This document shows positions 18,663 to 27,745 of a DNA stretch of 64,000 nucleotides, piece by piece; position 1 is the stretch's first letter; the number at the start of each line of letters is the position of its first letter. The stretch is from JACVRW01 sp963716215 (GTDB lineage: Bacteria > Actinomycetota > Thermoleophilia > Solirubrobacterales > Thermoleophilaceae): positions 3,968,001-4,032,000 of the forward strand of contig OY970298.1 of NCBI GenBank assembly GCA_963716215.1, written 5' to 3'. Made by a program: the position numbers and the translations under genes. The notes beneath the pieces are model-generated. The model was not told where the DNA came from, searched no databases, and saw nothing but the letters and a program-made list of their open reading frames with translations.

Positions 18663-19643
18663 CTAGGACAAGCTTGAGAGGTGGGTCCGGAGGCGATCCA
18701 GCCTCAGTGTCCGGTCACGGCGGGCCTGCATCGCGCCCGCGAGGTCCACGGCTCGCAACCGGACCCTGTCTCCGGCGCGTACCTGGGCGACGCGATCGCG
18801 GTCCGCGCTGATCACAGTCGCAAGGATCGCGTACCCGCCGGCTGTCACGCCGTCGTTCAGAAGCACGATCAGCTCCTCCCCCGCCGGCGCCTGGACGGCG
18901 CCTATCGGATAACAGCCGTCGACGACGTTCGAGGGGTCGCTGCCCGCACCGAACGGCGCCTGACGCTTTCGGAACTGCAGCCGCGGACCCTTGAAGCGGT
19001 ATCCGACTCGGTTCGCTGCCGGGGTTGCGGTCCACTCGGATCCGAGCAGCAGGTCGAGCGATTCGGGTTCGATGAGGTGGTCATGCGGGCCCAAGACGAC
19101 CCTCAAGTCGGGCACTTCGGTCCACTGAGGTCTCAAGGCCGCCGGCAGCGCGACCGGAGACCGCGCCGCCTCCCCCTCGTGGAGACCGACCGAGAGGCGG
19201 TCACCCTTTCGAAGCGGCCGGCCCCGAAACCCTCCGATCCCGATCGCCGGGTAAGTCGACCGGCTGCCGAGCACCTCCTCCACGTCCACCCCACCCGCGA
19301 TCGCGAGGTACACGCGCGCGCCCCGACTCATGCGTTCGAAGCCGAGCACCGAGTCTCCCGAGACGGGCACACGCTCCCACGTCGGTTGCTCCACGCCGTC
19401 GACCGTCATCACCGTGTCGGCTCCGGTCGCGGCCACGACCCCGTCCCCGTGAAAGAGCAGCTTCGGACCTTGGTAGGTGATCTCCAGCAGTGCTGCCCGC
19501 TCGGAGTTGCCCACGACCAGGTTCGCCGCCCTCGCCGAGAAGCCGTCCAGAGCGCCGGCGGGTGGGACCCCGATCGCGTACATCCCGGTGCGGCCCAGAT
19601 CCTGAACCGTGGTGAAGGCGCCAGGGGCCAGGACCTCGATCAC
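18663..19643 (-). CDS. pxpC: 5-oxoprolinase subunit C (KipA-like)
   Basis: 326 residues of the biotin-dependent-carboxyltransferase-like PxpC/KipA/UcaB family. It begins IEVLAPGAFTTVQDLGRTG, the family hallmark, followed by GVPPAGALDGFSARAANLVVGN. Together with PxpA and PxpB it forms an ATP-dependent enzyme that opens 5-oxoproline to glutamate. The start overlaps the pxpB stop as ATGA. The aminotransferase starts 74 bases downstream. The actual substrate here may be another lactam. Confidence 0.92.
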   Translation of the reverse strand: MIEVLAPGAFTTVQDLGRTGMYAIGVPPAGALDGFSARAANLVVGNSERAALLEITYQGPKLLFHGDGVVAATGADTVMTVDGVEQPTWERVPVSGDSVLGFERMSRGARVYLAIAGGVDVEEVLGSRSTYPAIGIGGFRGRPLRKGDRLSVGLHEGEAARSPVALPAALRPQWTEVPDLRVVLGPHDHLIEPESLDLLLGSEWTATPAANRVGYRFKGPRLQFRKRQAPFGAGSDPSNVVDGCYPIGAVQAPAGEELIVLLNDGVTAGGYAILATVISADRDRVAQVRAGDRVRLRAVDLAGAMQARRDRTLRLDRLRTHLSSLS

Positions 19644-20521
19644 AGCTCGCCGCCCGCGAGCAGGGAATCGTTGTAGCCGTCGGGGTCCCCCCGAAACGCG
19701 CCCGGGTCGAAGACGGCCTCCCGAATCGAAAAACGGAACGAGCCGGCATCGACCTCAGCCCGAATTGCCGCGTACTCGTCGAGGTCGATGGCACGGAAGC
19801 TGACGATGTCCCCCGGGCGCACGAGCGTCATCGAGTCGGCGAAGTCCGGCAGGGACCGGTCGACGTCGAGAACCGGGGCAGCGCTGATCCCGAACAGCTG
19901 GTAGCCCCCGGCGCCCGGGACCGGATAGACGGCCGCGAAGGCACCGCCGTGCCCGACCGCGCGGGCGGGCGTGTGCGTCCGCGGCCGCAGGTACTTCGGA
20001 ACCTCGATCTGTCGGGAGCGCGGAACCATCTGGTAGTACCACGCGGCTCCGGGAACGAAGCCCGTCATCGACACGAACCATGGCGAGGACCGATGGGCGT
20101 CGATGAACTCCGCTACGCCCGGATGACCGTTGATCCGCGCCGCGTACTCGAGATCCGTCGAGCTGGGGTCCTGGTGGAGGTCGCGGGATGAAGCGACGGC
20201 CTCGTGCGTCCAGGGGTCGGCGTAGAGGACTGGCAGCTCGATCAAGCGCGTCGAGAGGCGCACATCGCCTGGCTCGGGGAGCCCGGCCTCCGCTGCCTGC
20301 AGCTCTGCGACGAGCACCGCAAACTCGATCTGCTCGGGGTCGTAGCGGACCATGTACGCGACGTTGGCGGGACAGATGTCGACGATGCCGGGCACGTCGC
20401 GTTCCGCGATTGCCCGGGTGAGCCCCATGACCCGGATGTTCGTCTCGAGGCTCATCTGCTCATCCAACTCGGCCACGAGGAACTCGTCGCCGGCGGCCTC
20501 GTAGCGGATTGCGTTCGTCAT
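19640..20521 (-). CDS. pxpB: 5-oxoprolinase subunit B (KipI-like)
   Basis: 293 residues of the PxpB/KipI family (carboxyltransferase domain, subdomain C/D). Characteristic pieces are VDICPANVAYMVRYDP, the central IELPVLY, and FVSMTGFVPGAAWYYQMVP, with AVYPVPGAGGYQLFG near the end. It is longer than Bacillus KipI (about 240) but within the range for actinobacteria. It overlaps pxpC and pxpA by four bases on either side, so stoichiometric synthesis is likely. Confidence 0.92.
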   Translation of the reverse strand: MTNAIRYEAAGDEFLVAELDEQMSLETNIRVMGLTRAIAERDVPGIVDICPANVAYMVRYDPEQIEFAVLVAELQAAEAGLPEPGDVRLSTRLIELPVLYADPWTHEAVASSRDLHQDPSSTDLEYAARINGHPGVAEFIDAHRSSPWFVSMTGFVPGAAWYYQMVPRSRQIEVPKYLRPRTHTPARAVGHGGAFAAVYPVPGAGGYQLFGISAAPVLDVDRSLPDFADSMTLVRPGDIVSFRAIDLDEYAAIRAEVDAGSFRFSIREAVFDPGAFRGDPDGYNDSLLAGGEL

Positions 20522-21282
20522 CCGGGCGGCGCGACGAGCGAAACGCCCACCTCTGCGAGCGCGCCACGGATCCGATCTGCCACCTCGGTCGCGTTGGGCC
20601 CGTCACCGTGAATGCAGATGCTCTGGGCGCGCAGCGCGAGGGTAGTCCCCGCAACCGTGCGGACCTCACCGGACTCGAGGAACCGCAGCACTTGGGCTGC
20701 CGCCTCCCCCGCGTCGGTGGCCGACTTGCGGCGCTCCACGATGACGTCGCCGTCTTCGCGGTACGAGAGATCGGGGTAGATCTCTCCGATCACGGAGATA
20801 CCCCGGCGCTCGGCGGCCACGCAGACGGCCGCCGTTTCCACCGGGGCAGGGAAATAGAGGAACGTGCCGGGGAAGGCCTCCTCCATCGCCCGGGCGAACG
20901 CGTCCCCCACTTCGTCGCTCTCTCGCAGCAGCGCGCAGAGCGCTCCGTGCGGCTTCACATGGTGGAGGCTCTCGCCGTGCAGAGCAGCGGAAGCCTGGAG
21001 GGCACCTGCCTGGTAGACGAGGTAGGCGTACGCGTCATCCGGGCTGAGGTCCATCCGACGTCGTCCGAAACCGAGCACATCCGGAAAGCCGGGATGGGCG
21101 CCGATCGCGACACCGCGCGTGCTGGCCAGCGAGACGGTCCGGAGCATCGTGAGCGGGTCCCCAGCGTGGAAGCCGCAGGCGATGTTCGCTGATGTGGCGA
21201 TCTCGAGGAGTCCCTCGTCGTCCCCGAGGCTCCAGTTCCCGAAGCTCTCTCCCATGTCGACGTTCAGGTCGATCGTGTTCAT
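20518..21282 (-). CDS. pxpA: 5-oxoprolinase subunit A (LamB/YcsF family)
   Basis: 254 residues. Family signatures are present in order: IDLNVDMGESFGNW, ATSANIACGFHAGDP, AIGAHPGFPD and HVKPHGALCALL. The protein is the metal-dependent subunit of the PxpABC 5-oxoprolinase. It starts one base after the stop of the LivM permease region. The tight packing joins import and ring opening in a single transcript. Confidence 0.94.
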   Translation of the reverse strand: MNTIDLNVDMGESFGNWSLGDDEGLLEIATSANIACGFHAGDPLTMLRTVSLASTRGVAIGAHPGFPDVLGFGRRRMDLSPDDAYAYLVYQAGALQASAALHGESLHHVKPHGALCALLRESDEVGDAFARAMEEAFPGTFLYFPAPVETAAVCVAAERRGISVIGEIYPDLSYREDGDVIVERRKSATDAGEAAAQVLRFLESGEVRTVAGTTLALRAQSICIHGDGPNATEVADRIRGALAEVGVSLVAPPG

Positions 21283-21283
21283 G

Positions 21284-22369
21284 TCAGCCGTCCTCCTGCG
21301 CGACCGGGCGGGTGCGCGCTTGCCAGACTCCGGGCTTGAACCTGCGCGGGCCCGGTCCGCCCATGATGCCGGCCGGGCGCGCGATCAGCACCGCGATCAG
21401 CAGCAACGCCACGGCCAGCTGCGGAGCCCCGGCGGGCAGCGAGTGGACAGGGCCGAAGCCGAAGTCCTGGACGTGCTGCAGAAGCTCTGTCACGACGGTA
21501 ACCAACGCGACCCCCACCAGCACGCCCGAAAGTTGTGTCATCCCGCCGATGACCAGCATGGCCACGATGGTGAACGTGAGTCCGAGCTCGAAGGTGTTCG
21601 GCGAGAATGTCGTGTTGAGCTGCGCGAACAACGAGCCTCCCGCCCCTGCCACAAATGCGCTCAGGATCAGCGCCTTGCGACGGTCGGCCACGACATTCGC
21701 CCCACACGCGCGCGCCGCGGCGATATCCGCACGCGCCGCGCGCAAACGTAGGCCAAGACGAGAACCTTGGAGCAGCGCGATAAGCACGAATCCCGCCGCG
21801 GCGAATGCTCCCGCGACCATCACCGTGGTCTGCTTCGGGACGCCGATGACCGAGCTGGAACCGCGCGTGACCTCGTCCCAGTGGAGCAGCACGCTCTGGA
21901 CGATCTCGAGGAAGGCAAGCGTCGAGATGCTCGCCGCCATGCCATCCAGCCTCGCAAGTGGCACCGACAGCAGAGCCGCCACCGCCGCCGCCACCACACC
22001 CGCCGCGATCACCGCGACAAGCAGCCCCGTCTTCATGTCCAGGACCCAATCGAGCCAACCCGGCATCTCGCTGAACAACGAGGTCTTCAGGGCAGGCTCG
22101 ATCGTCAGGAAGGCCCCGACATAGGCGCCTATTGCCGCGAAGGCGACGTGTCCGAACGACACCACACCGGTCAGGCCCGAAAAGCAGTACAGAGCGAGCA
22201 CCAAGATCAGCACCACGCACGCGTACGTCACCGTCTGCTTGAGACTCAGCGAGGCCATCGACTCGGTGAGGGCCGCGACGGCGAGCACGATCAGCGCGAG
22301 CCCGATGCCACCGCGCACGGAGCGCAGGACCGGTCGCGTCTCGAGCCGTGGGTACCCCAGACGCGTCAT
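21284..22369 (-). CDS. livM: Branched-chain-amino-acid-type ABC permease LivM
   Basis: 361 residues from ATG 22369 (overlaps the livH stop as ATGA). About ten hydrophobic helices are visible. The family's ALYCFSGLTGVVSFGHVAFAAIGAY block lies near residue 60, and the EAA-type loop region RLGLRLRAARADIAAARACG with ALILSAFVAGAGGSLFA lies later. It forms the permease pair with LivH. Confidence 0.92.
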   Translation of the reverse strand: MTRLGYPRLETRPVLRSVRGGIGLALIVLAVAALTESMASLSLKQTVTYACVVLILVLALYCFSGLTGVVSFGHVAFAAIGAYVGAFLTIEPALKTSLFSEMPGWLDWVLDMKTGLLVAVIAAGVVAAAVAALLSVPLARLDGMAASISTLAFLEIVQSVLLHWDEVTRGSSSVIGVPKQTTVMVAGAFAAAGFVLIALLQGSRLGLRLRAARADIAAARACGANVVADRRKALILSAFVAGAGGSLFAQLNTTFSPNTFELGLTFTIVAMLVIGGMTQLSGVLVGVALVTVVTELLQHVQDFGFGPVHSLPAGAPQLAVALLLIAVLIARPAGIMGGPGPRRFKPGVWQARTRPVAQEDG

Positions 22370-23250
22370 ACGCGCACGTGATCCGGGCTCGACACGAGGC
22401 CGCCGGGGCGGAAGACAAGAATCGCGATCACCCCGGCGAACGCGATCGCCGTCGTGAACGGAGCGATAGCGGCGGGAGCCAAGCCCTGAATCAGGGTCTC
22501 GGCCGCCCCCAGCAGAAAGCCTCCGATGGCCGGTCCCGTGAGCGTGCCCATGCCACCGATCACAACGCCCACGAAGGCGATCAGCACCGGCAGCGCCCCC
22601 ATGGTGGGTGAGACCGTGCCGGTGCGGCTCACGAGCACCATCCCGATCACCCCCGCCATCGCGCCGGTGATCGCGAACGCCGCCGCGATGGTGCGATTGG
22701 CATCGACACCTAGCAACCGCGCCATCGTGAAGTCCTCCGTTGCCGCTCGCAGCTGGATCCCGAGCTCCGTGCGCGTCAGGAGCGCCGCCAGCAGCGCGAC
22801 CATCAGCGCGCAGGCGGCGATCGTCACCACGTTGAGCCACGGGATCCGCACCTCGCCGATGTTGATGGACGTACTCAGCGCCGAGTACGGCTCCACCCCC
22901 TTGGGCAGGGTTCCGAAGATCATTCGCGCCAGGTGCTGGAGCGCGATGCTCACGGCTACGGAGGTCACCAGCAGAGTCGTGGCAGACGCCTTTCGGACGG
23001 GGCGAAACGCAACCCGCTCCATGAGCACGGCACCAGCCGCGGCGACAGCGACAACCGCGACGATCAGCACAGGCCACGGGAGCGAGTCGCGCCCGAGGTA
23101 CATCGTGTAGCCGGCGATCATGATCAGCTCGCCATGCGCGAAGTTCACGAGCCTCATCACGCTGAAAAGCAACCCGAGCGACAGCGCGAGCAGGGCGTAG
23201 AGCGCGCCCTGGCTGATGGCGTCCACTCCGTACTGGATCACGTTCTCCAC
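22366..23250 (-). CDS. livH: Branched-chain-amino-acid-type ABC permease LivH
   Basis: 294 residues. The start is set at GTG 23250 because GGAGGG precedes it by nine bases; no ATG fits. Sequence marks of LivH are GALYALLALSLGLLFSVMRLVNFAHGELIMIAGY and the later LGIQLRAATEDFTMARLLGVDANR loop that contacts the ATPases. About eight helices. The gene follows the livF stop after two bases. Confidence 0.92.
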   Translation of the reverse strand: MENVIQYGVDAISQGALYALLALSLGLLFSVMRLVNFAHGELIMIAGYTMYLGRDSLPWPVLIVAVVAVAAAGAVLMERVAFRPVRKASATTLLVTSVAVSIALQHLARMIFGTLPKGVEPYSALSTSINIGEVRIPWLNVVTIAACALMVALLAALLTRTELGIQLRAATEDFTMARLLGVDANRTIAAAFAITGAMAGVIGMVLVSRTGTVSPTMGALPVLIAFVGVVIGGMGTLTGPAIGGFLLGAAETLIQGLAPAAIAPFTTAIAFAGVIAILVFRPGGLVSSPDHVRV

Positions 23251-23252
23251 CG

Positions 23253-23948
23253 CTACCGACCCTCCAGGTAGGCGCGTTCCAGCCGGTGCCGATCGTCGGC
23301 CTCGACCGGATAGAGACGCCCGTCCCGCATCAGATAAGCCACGTCCGCTACCTGGAGCGCTCGGGCGGTGGCCTGCTCGACCAGCACGATCGTGGTCCCC
23401 GACGCCTTCAGCTCGCTGATGATCTCGAAGACCGTGCCGATCGCCAGCGGCGCGAGCCCCAAGGACGGCTCGTCCAGCAGGAGGAGCTCCGGCTCGGTCG
23501 CGAGCGCGCGAGCGATTGCGAGCTGCTGCTGCTCCCCACCGGACAGCGTCCCGGCCTTGCGTCCAAGGAGCGGCTTGAGAGCCGAGAACCGACCAGCGAT
23601 GTCTCTCGCCGACCTGAGTTTGGTGGCGCGACCGGCACACGCCGCGCCCGCCAGCAGAATGTTCTCCTCCACGGTGAGCCGTGCGAAGATGTGCCGGCCC
23701 TCGGGCACCAGCGAGAGCCCGAGCCTCGCGATTCGCTCGGGTCGGAGGCTCGAGATCGTCCGGCCGTTGAGCCGGATCGTCCCGGCACTCGTCGGCACGC
23801 TGCCCGCGATCGCGCTGAGGAGGCTCGTCTTCCCCGCTCCGTTCGGACCGATGATCGCGATCAGCTGGCCGGCTCCGACCGTCAGATCGACCTCCGCGAC
23901 AGCTCGTCGGCCGCCGTAGTGGACGGAGACACCTTGGAGCTCAAGCAT
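23253..23948 (-). CDS. livF: Branched-chain-amino-acid-type ABC ATPase LivF
   Basis: 231 residues from ATG 23948 (MLELQGVSVHYGG). Walker A is GPNGAGKTS, the signature is LSGGEQQQLAIARAL, Walker B is LLLLDEPSLGLAP and the H-loop position is replaced by VEQ (IVLVEQATARAL), as is normal for LivF. It starts inside the last codons of livG (eight-base overlap). Confidence 0.93.
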   Translation of the reverse strand: MLELQGVSVHYGGRRAVAEVDLTVGAGQLIAIIGPNGAGKTSLLSAIAGSVPTSAGTIRLNGRTISSLRPERIARLGLSLVPEGRHIFARLTVEENILLAGAACAGRATKLRSARDIAGRFSALKPLLGRKAGTLSGGEQQQLAIARALATEPELLLLDEPSLGLAPLAIGTVFEIISELKASGTTIVLVEQATARALQVADVAYLMRDGRLYPVEADDRHRLERAYLEGR

Positions 23949-24726
23949 CGAGCTCCATCCCGAGATAGGCCGCGATGACGTTCGGATCCTCTCGCACCCG
24001 TTCGGGGGCGCCCTCACTGATGGTCCGACCCGAGTCGAGGACATGGATCCGGTCGCTCACCCCCATGACGACCTGCATGTCGTGCTCCACCAGCAGCACA
24101 CCCACGCCGGAGTCCTGGCGCAACGCGCGGATCGTCCCAGCCAGATCCTCGCTCTCTTCCTCGTTCAAGCCCGCCGCCGGCTCATCAAGCAGCAGGAATC
24201 GCGGCTCCATCGCTACCGCGCGGGCGATCGCCGCCTGGCGCTTCGCACCGTACGAAAGCGCGCCGGCCGCTATTCCCGCGTGGCTTGAAAGACCGACCAT
24301 GCCGAGGGCGTCGTCCGCTCGGTCGCGGGCGACAGAGCGCCGACCGCCGCCCGCGAGCGCGGCCATCTCGACGTTCTCGAAGACGGTCAGGTCCTCGAAC
24401 AGCCGCACACCCTGAAACGTGCGCACGAGACCACGCCGCGCCAGCGCCTCGGGCCTGTGGCCGGTGACCTCGTGCGTTCCGATGAACGCACGACCGCTCG
24501 CAGGGCGCACGTAGCCGCTGAGCAGGTTGAGCAGGGTGGTCTTGCCGGCCCCGTTGGGGCCGATCAAGCCGAGCACCTCCCCCCGCTTCAGCGCGAGGGT
24601 GACGCCATCGACAGCGCGGACGCCGCCTATCCGCGCCGACAGCGCCTCTGACCGGAGTGTCTCGCGATCGTCCCGGTCGGAGCCAAGCGGCGCGCTCGAA
24701 TGCCTGGCTAGGAGCCGCCGGCGCAA
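23941..24726 (-). CDS. livG: Branched-chain-amino-acid-type ABC ATPase LivG
   Basis: 261 residues. Walker A GPNGAGKTTLLNLLSG, Q-loop RTFQGVRLFEDLT, signature LSYGAKRQAAIARAV, Walker B FLLLDEPAAGLNEEE and LLVEHDMQVVMG switch region. The C-terminal EDPNVIAAYLG tail is the LivG mark. The chosen ATG gives a longer than usual N-terminus and overlaps the binding-protein gene by 19 bases; a start nearer the first beta strand is possible. Confidence 0.92.
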   Translation of the reverse strand: MRRRLLARHSSAPLGSDRDDRETLRSEALSARIGGVRAVDGVTLALKRGEVLGLIGPNGAGKTTLLNLLSGYVRPASGRAFIGTHEVTGHRPEALARRGLVRTFQGVRLFEDLTVFENVEMAALAGGGRRSVARDRADDALGMVGLSSHAGIAAGALSYGAKRQAAIARAVAMEPRFLLLDEPAAGLNEEESEDLAGTIRALRQDSGVGVLLVEHDMQVVMGVSDRIHVLDSGRTISEGAPERVREDPNVIAAYLGMELDA

Positions 24727-26009
24727 GGGTTCCCGTCGCCGACGTCCGGAATCTCCGACACCTGCTTTCTCTCGCGCTCGACGAACTTCCCGTTGACCAG
24801 CTCGAGGATCGACATTGCCCGGCTGGTCGGCTTGTGACAGGTCGCGTCGAAGGCCACGCCTTCCATCACACCCGTCCCTGGCTGAACCGCCTCAAGGGCC
24901 TTGACCAGCTCCTCGCCAGTCGCGCCCGGCTTCGCCTTCAGCGCCTCCGCCAGGACGTTCACGAGCTCGTAGCCGGTGAGGGCATAAGCGGTGATCGGGG
25001 CCTCGCCGAACTTCGCCTTGAAGTCGGCGTCGAACTTGACCAGCTCGTCGTCGTGCTCCCCGTCGCAGTAGGAGAGGCAGCCGTAGGCCACGGAGAACAC
25101 GTTGCTCGACTTGTTCACGACCTTTGGGAGCAGGGGGTTGTCCAGGGACGCCGCGGACATGATCGGTGTCTCGATCCCAGCGTCGCGAATCTGCTTGATC
25201 ACGGTCGCGGCTGGTGGGATGAACGCCGGGAGGTAGATCAGATCCGGCTGCTCAGACAGATTGCGGAGCTTGGTGACCTGGGTCGGTACCTCCGCGCTCT
25301 CGAGACCATTGAAGCTGTCCTTACCGACGATCTTGCCCCCCAACTCCGTCCACCTGGCCTCGAAGTACTTGCCGAGGGACTTGGTGTACTCGATGGAGGT
25401 GTCCTGGAGCAGATACGCCGTTCGCCAGCCGCGATCCTCGTAGGCGTATTCCGCGGCGATCGAGGCCTTGGCGTCGGTGCCTGTGCCCATCGTGAAAGCG
25501 AACGGCCCGATCGTCTTTGTATCGGCGAACTTGGGGTCCGAGGCACACAGCGAGATGGCCGGTACGCTCGCCGCCGCAGCCGCTATCGCCGACGGGCTGC
25601 CGAAGTCGAAGTCGCAGGTCACAGCCAGCGCCTCCGCGCCACGCTCGAGCAGCTGGTTCGCGGCGGTTGTGGCTCGCGCCGGGTCCGACTGGGTGTCCGC
25701 GGTGATGAGCTCGATCTTCCGGCCATCGATGCCGCCGGCTTCGTTGAGCTGGTCGACACGCAACTCGAGACCCTGGACCGGAGGCCCGTCGAACGACGAG
25801 GCGGTTCCGGACTTGGCGATCGCGAGTCCAAGCTTGAATGGCGCGTCCCCGCCCCCGGAGTCCTTTGCCGAGTCACCGCTCCCACCGTCATCGTCGCCGC
25901 CGCATGCGATCACCGCCATCGACAGCACGACCGCCGTGGCGAGCGCGACGATTCGAGCGCGCGAGCGTGCGAGCGTGCCGATCGTCTCCAGTACCGAGCT
26001 CCGACTCAT
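24708..26009 (-). CDS. Liv-type ABC substrate-binding lipoprotein
   Basis: 433 residues. The N-terminus has a basic region, a hydrophobic segment and a lipobox (VIACGG), followed by a flexible GDDDGGSGDSAKDSGG linker, so it is an anchored extracytoplasmic binding protein. The mature part is the Leu/Ile/Val-binding fold: LGLAIAKSGTASSFDG, LRVDQLNEAGGIDGRKIELI, ALTGYELVNVLAEALK. GGAGG lies nine to ten bases before the ATG. It is the first gene of the transporter operon. Liv homologues bind amino acids, amides, urea or aromatic acids, so the ligand is open. Confidence 0.92.
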   Translation of the reverse strand: MSRSSVLETIGTLARSRARIVALATAVVLSMAVIACGGDDDGGSGDSAKDSGGGDAPFKLGLAIAKSGTASSFDGPPVQGLELRVDQLNEAGGIDGRKIELITADTQSDPARATTAANQLLERGAEALAVTCDFDFGSPSAIAAAAASVPAISLCASDPKFADTKTIGPFAFTMGTGTDAKASIAAEYAYEDRGWRTAYLLQDTSIEYTKSLGKYFEARWTELGGKIVGKDSFNGLESAEVPTQVTKLRNLSEQPDLIYLPAFIPPAATVIKQIRDAGIETPIMSAASLDNPLLPKVVNKSSNVFSVAYGCLSYCDGEHDDELVKFDADFKAKFGEAPITAYALTGYELVNVLAEALKAKPGATGEELVKALEAVQPGTGVMEGVAFDATCHKPTSRAMSILELVNGKFVERERKQVSEIPDVGDGNPCAGGS

Positions 26010-26053
26010 GGGTCACAACCTCCGCCTCGAAAGTAGGCCTGGCTGCGATCTTT

Positions 26054-26068
26054 GTAGGCGCGCCCTAC
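26054..26068. promoter_or_regulatory. Palindrome in the liv/pxp operon promoter region
   Basis: GTAGG-CGCGC-CCTAC inverted repeat lying about 45 bases upstream of the binding-protein start, in the 133-base spacer after the PucR gene. Read leftward, a TACAAA hexamer overlaps its left edge and CTTGTG lies about 16 bases further upstream, a passable promoter. It is a candidate operator for the cluster; PucR is the obvious candidate protein. Confidence 0.35.
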
Positions 26069-26142
26069 CCCCCACAAGTGGAGCATCGGACGAAGATCCA
26101 CCTGGGGATTGGCCACCACGACAACGCCGGAATGCCCTCCGG

Positions 26143-27657
26143 TCACCGCGGCGTCCGACTCGGCGGCGTCAGCGCGCCTTGCGAGTCGGCAAGCACCTCC
26201 AGGTAGAGATCCACGAGCACTGAGACCTTGGTAAGCGGAGCCCCGACAGATTCCTCGATCCGCCGCAGCCGGTAGCGCACCGAGTTCGGGTGAAGATGCA
26301 TCAGCTCGGCGGTCGCGTTGACGTCGAGGTCCGACATCAGGTAGGTCACGAGCGTCTCGTGCAGGTCTGGTCGCTCGCGGATCTTCGCGAACCTGCCTTC
26401 GACGTCCGGCGCGAGCTCGTGCGAGGGACGTCCAAGCAGAAGGCGCTCCGCGAATCCGAGCGATTCGAATTCGCAGATGCGCTCGTCGTCGGCTGCGCGT
26501 TCGGCCTTGAGGAGCGCGAGCTGCGCGTCGCGGAACGCCATCGGCGCGTCGCTGACGGCCGCCATCGGACGCCCGATTCCGATCGGCTGGTCCACTGCCG
26601 ACGAGACCCAGTCGATCACGCGTTTCCGGGAGCCCTGGACCAGAACGCTGACCAGACCGTCGCGCTCCCCCAGCAGGTACGGCAACCGCGCGATGCGGAG
26701 CGTCGTCTCGACACTTGCGATCGGGATCTGATCACGCGCCACACAGAGCCAAGCGGACTCGTCGAGGTCGAGGCCGAGCGCGGCCGCTTTCCCAGCGATC
26801 TCATCGTGCGAGGCGAGATCGCGGTTGTCGATTGCCGCCCAGAGCAGACGGGCGCGCGCGGCCCGCTCTTCTTCGACGGCCGTCAAGCGCGCCTGAAACG
26901 GGACAGCTAGTAGATGCTGCGCGTTGCGAGCGACTCGGCGAACGAGCGGCATCGGGACCTGGCCCGGTGGGAGCACGACCGCAAGCCAGCCGTAGGTGTA
27001 CTCGGCCCCTCTCACGGGCCCGGCGAGCACTGTCTCTCCCGACGGCGCCTGTACCTCCTGGAAGTCAGGCTCCTGCGTCTTGAGCAGTTCCCAGATCGCG
27101 TCAGAGGGCTCGTCGTCGCTCGCGAAATCGACCTGTCCGTCCGGTGTGAAGAACACCGCGCGTGCATCCACCAGGCGCGCCAGGCGCTCGATGAGCACCT
27201 GGGCCGGGCGAGCCTCGGAGAGCGCGTCGATCAGGTAGGTCTGCGCGGCCTCCGACCGCCGCAGCGTCAGGAAGCGCGAGTCCGCCAGCGCCGAGGTCAC
27301 AAACGTTGCGACGAGCCGCAGCGAAACGGCGTGCGGCACGGTGAAGACCGGGAAGTCCGCGGCTAGCGCCGCCTTCAACATCGCCGGGGGCACGGAGTCC
27401 GTGTCGTGCTGTCCGAACCCGATTGCGGCGAGGCCTCCGTCGGCGGCGTCCGCGACGAGCTTGCGCTGGCGCCTCGGATTGTCGTGGAGTCGAAGGCCGG
27501 TTGTGAGCAGGATCCAGTCGGGCTCCAGCCACCGCACGGGGTCGTCGATCTCGATGCTGTGGGCACCCGCGACCAGGCGCCCGGACGCGCTCGCCTCGCC
27601 GGAGACGAGGCTGAGTCCAAGGTCGCCCTGCGCGAGCACGTCGCCCAAGGTCAGCAT
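26143..27657 (-). CDS. PucR-family transcriptional regulator
   Basis: 504 residues. The N-terminal PucR domain (MLTLGDVLAQGDLGLSLVSG ... DWILLTTGLRL, about residues 1-125) is a sensor. The middle is GGDEF-like in fold, and the C-terminal HTH (LDVNATAELMHLHPNSVRYRLRRI, about 445-468) binds DNA. PucR proteins activate purine or other nitrogen-compound catabolism genes. It lies immediately upstream of and co-directional with the liv-pxp-aminotransferase-hydrolase genes, with its own spacer after it. Confidence 0.92.
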   Translation of the reverse strand: MLTLGDVLAQGDLGLSLVSGEASASGRLVAGAHSIEIDDPVRWLEPDWILLTTGLRLHDNPRRQRKLVADAADGGLAAIGFGQHDTDSVPPAMLKAALAADFPVFTVPHAVSLRLVATFVTSALADSRFLTLRRSEAAQTYLIDALSEARPAQVLIERLARLVDARAVFFTPDGQVDFASDDEPSDAIWELLKTQEPDFQEVQAPSGETVLAGPVRGAEYTYGWLAVVLPPGQVPMPLVRRVARNAQHLLAVPFQARLTAVEEERAARARLLWAAIDNRDLASHDEIAGKAAALGLDLDESAWLCVARDQIPIASVETTLRIARLPYLLGERDGLVSVLVQGSRKRVIDWVSSAVDQPIGIGRPMAAVSDAPMAFRDAQLALLKAERAADDERICEFESLGFAERLLLGRPSHELAPDVEGRFAKIRERPDLHETLVTYLMSDLDVNATAELMHLHPNSVRYRLRRIEESVGAPLTKVSVLVDLYLEVLADSQGALTPPSRTPR

Positions 27658-27745
27658 CGGGCGATTCTAGTCTGGCGGGCTGCCCCGGTTCGTCTCTTGG
27701 GTATAGGGCCTCAGAGGAGTTCCCGTTACCAGAAGGAGAATCGAC

